6,328 nt of DNA. Source: Flavipsychrobacter stenotrophus. Its GTDB lineage: Bacteria > Bacteroidota > Bacteroidia > Chitinophagales > Chitinophagaceae. Both the position numbers and the translations under genes were made by a program. Shown in pieces: positions 6,249-6,328 of this stretch. The stretch is taken from NCBI GenBank assembly GCA_947372365.1, contig CANBTK010000125.1, positions 1-6,328 of the forward strand. The letters run 5' to 3'. The notes beneath the pieces are model-generated. The model saw only the letters and a list, made by a program, of their open reading frames with translations. It ran no database searches and was not told where the DNA came from. The number at the start of each line of letters is the position of its first letter. Within the stretch, counting starts at the first letter, position 1.

Positions 6249-6280
6249 GCGTAGGCCCGATCAGGCCTTACAGCCTACGC
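6249..6280 (-). repeat. Inverted repeat near the right edge, possible terminator or spacer hairpin
   Basis: GCGTAGGC (6249-6256) and GCCTACGC (6273-6280) form a perfect 8-bp G/C-rich stem with a 16-base loop, extendable by a G-T pair at 6248/6281. Within it, TAGGCC and GGCCT can form a competing small hairpin. The 8-base direct repeat ATCAGGCC also occurs twice (6236-6243 and 6260-6267). On the minus strand the stem is followed by CTTTTGGCCTGATTTTG, moderately T-rich, so it could end a leftward transcript entering from the right. On the plus strand no T tract follows. Confidence 0.45.
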
Positions 6281-6328
6281 TACTCCTCCCCAAATCAAAA
6301 ATATGCTAATTTTACCATCAGGGCTGCT
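6275..6328 (-). CDS. Possible C-terminal fragment of a leftward gene entering from the right edge
   Basis: On the minus strand one frame is open from the window edge for 17 codons (SSPDGKISIFLIWGGVA) and then stops at TAG 6277-6275, inside the hairpin stem at 6249-6280. A second minus frame is open for ten codons before a TGA. On the plus strand an ATG at 6303 opens MLILPSGL and runs off the edge, which is an equally short alternative (a rightward gene start). The fragment is too short for identification, so the direction of the next gene is undecided. Confidence 0.25.
   Translation of the reverse strand, partial: SSPDGKISIFLIWGGVA

Noticed and set aside
1..6328. Search for CRISPR arrays, insertion-sequence ends, tRNA or rRNA genes and phage genes
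   Set aside because: No regularly spaced repeats, transposase motifs, tRNA-like cloverleaf or rRNA sequence was seen. The phage-like S74 domain belongs to a T9SS-exported protein and is not evidence for a prophage.

Overview
The window looks like chromosomal DNA of a member of the Bacteroidota, most likely of the Chitinophagales/Sphingobacteriales type. The evidence is a LytS-type sensor kinase with periplasmic TPRs, a LytTR response regulator, a secreted protein ending in a type IX secretion system (T9SS) type A sorting domain, near absence of Shine-Dalgarno sites, and promoter-like TAnnTTTG boxes. The genus cannot be read from the sequence.

Layout. 1-351 is AT-rich and mostly non-coding. 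Its extreme left edge may hold the first codons of a gene running leftwards. 352-2280 (+) encodes a TPR sensor histidine kinase, and 2356-3105 (+) encodes its LytTR-family response regulator. The two are in the usual kinase-regulator order with a 75-base gap. 3106-3690 is a 585-base region without a convincing gene; it contains a pair of direct repeats fitting the published LytTR-family binding consensus with 12-base spacing. 3691-5463 (+) encodes a 590-residue secreted, probably trimeric, fibre-like surface protein: signal peptide, glycine-rich passenger, peptidase S74 intramolecular chaperone with an intact Ser-Asp...Lys motif, coiled coil, and T9SS sorting domain. It ends in a small hairpin and then a very strong intrinsic terminator (5535-5588). 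5748-6083 (-) encodes a 111-residue membrane protein of unknown function, convergent with the fibre gene. 6249-6280 is another hairpin, followed by the edge of a further, unidentifiable gene.

How it may work together (inference): the kinase senses an extracytoplasmic signal through its TPR domain and phosphorylates the LytTR regulator, which could act at the direct repeats at 3404-3433 on the downstream surface-protein gene. The most unusual point is the surface protein itself. It joins a chaperone domain that in phage tail fibres cuts itself off with a C-terminal T9SS signal that must stay attached for export. If both are active, the order of cleavage and export is a real puzzle.
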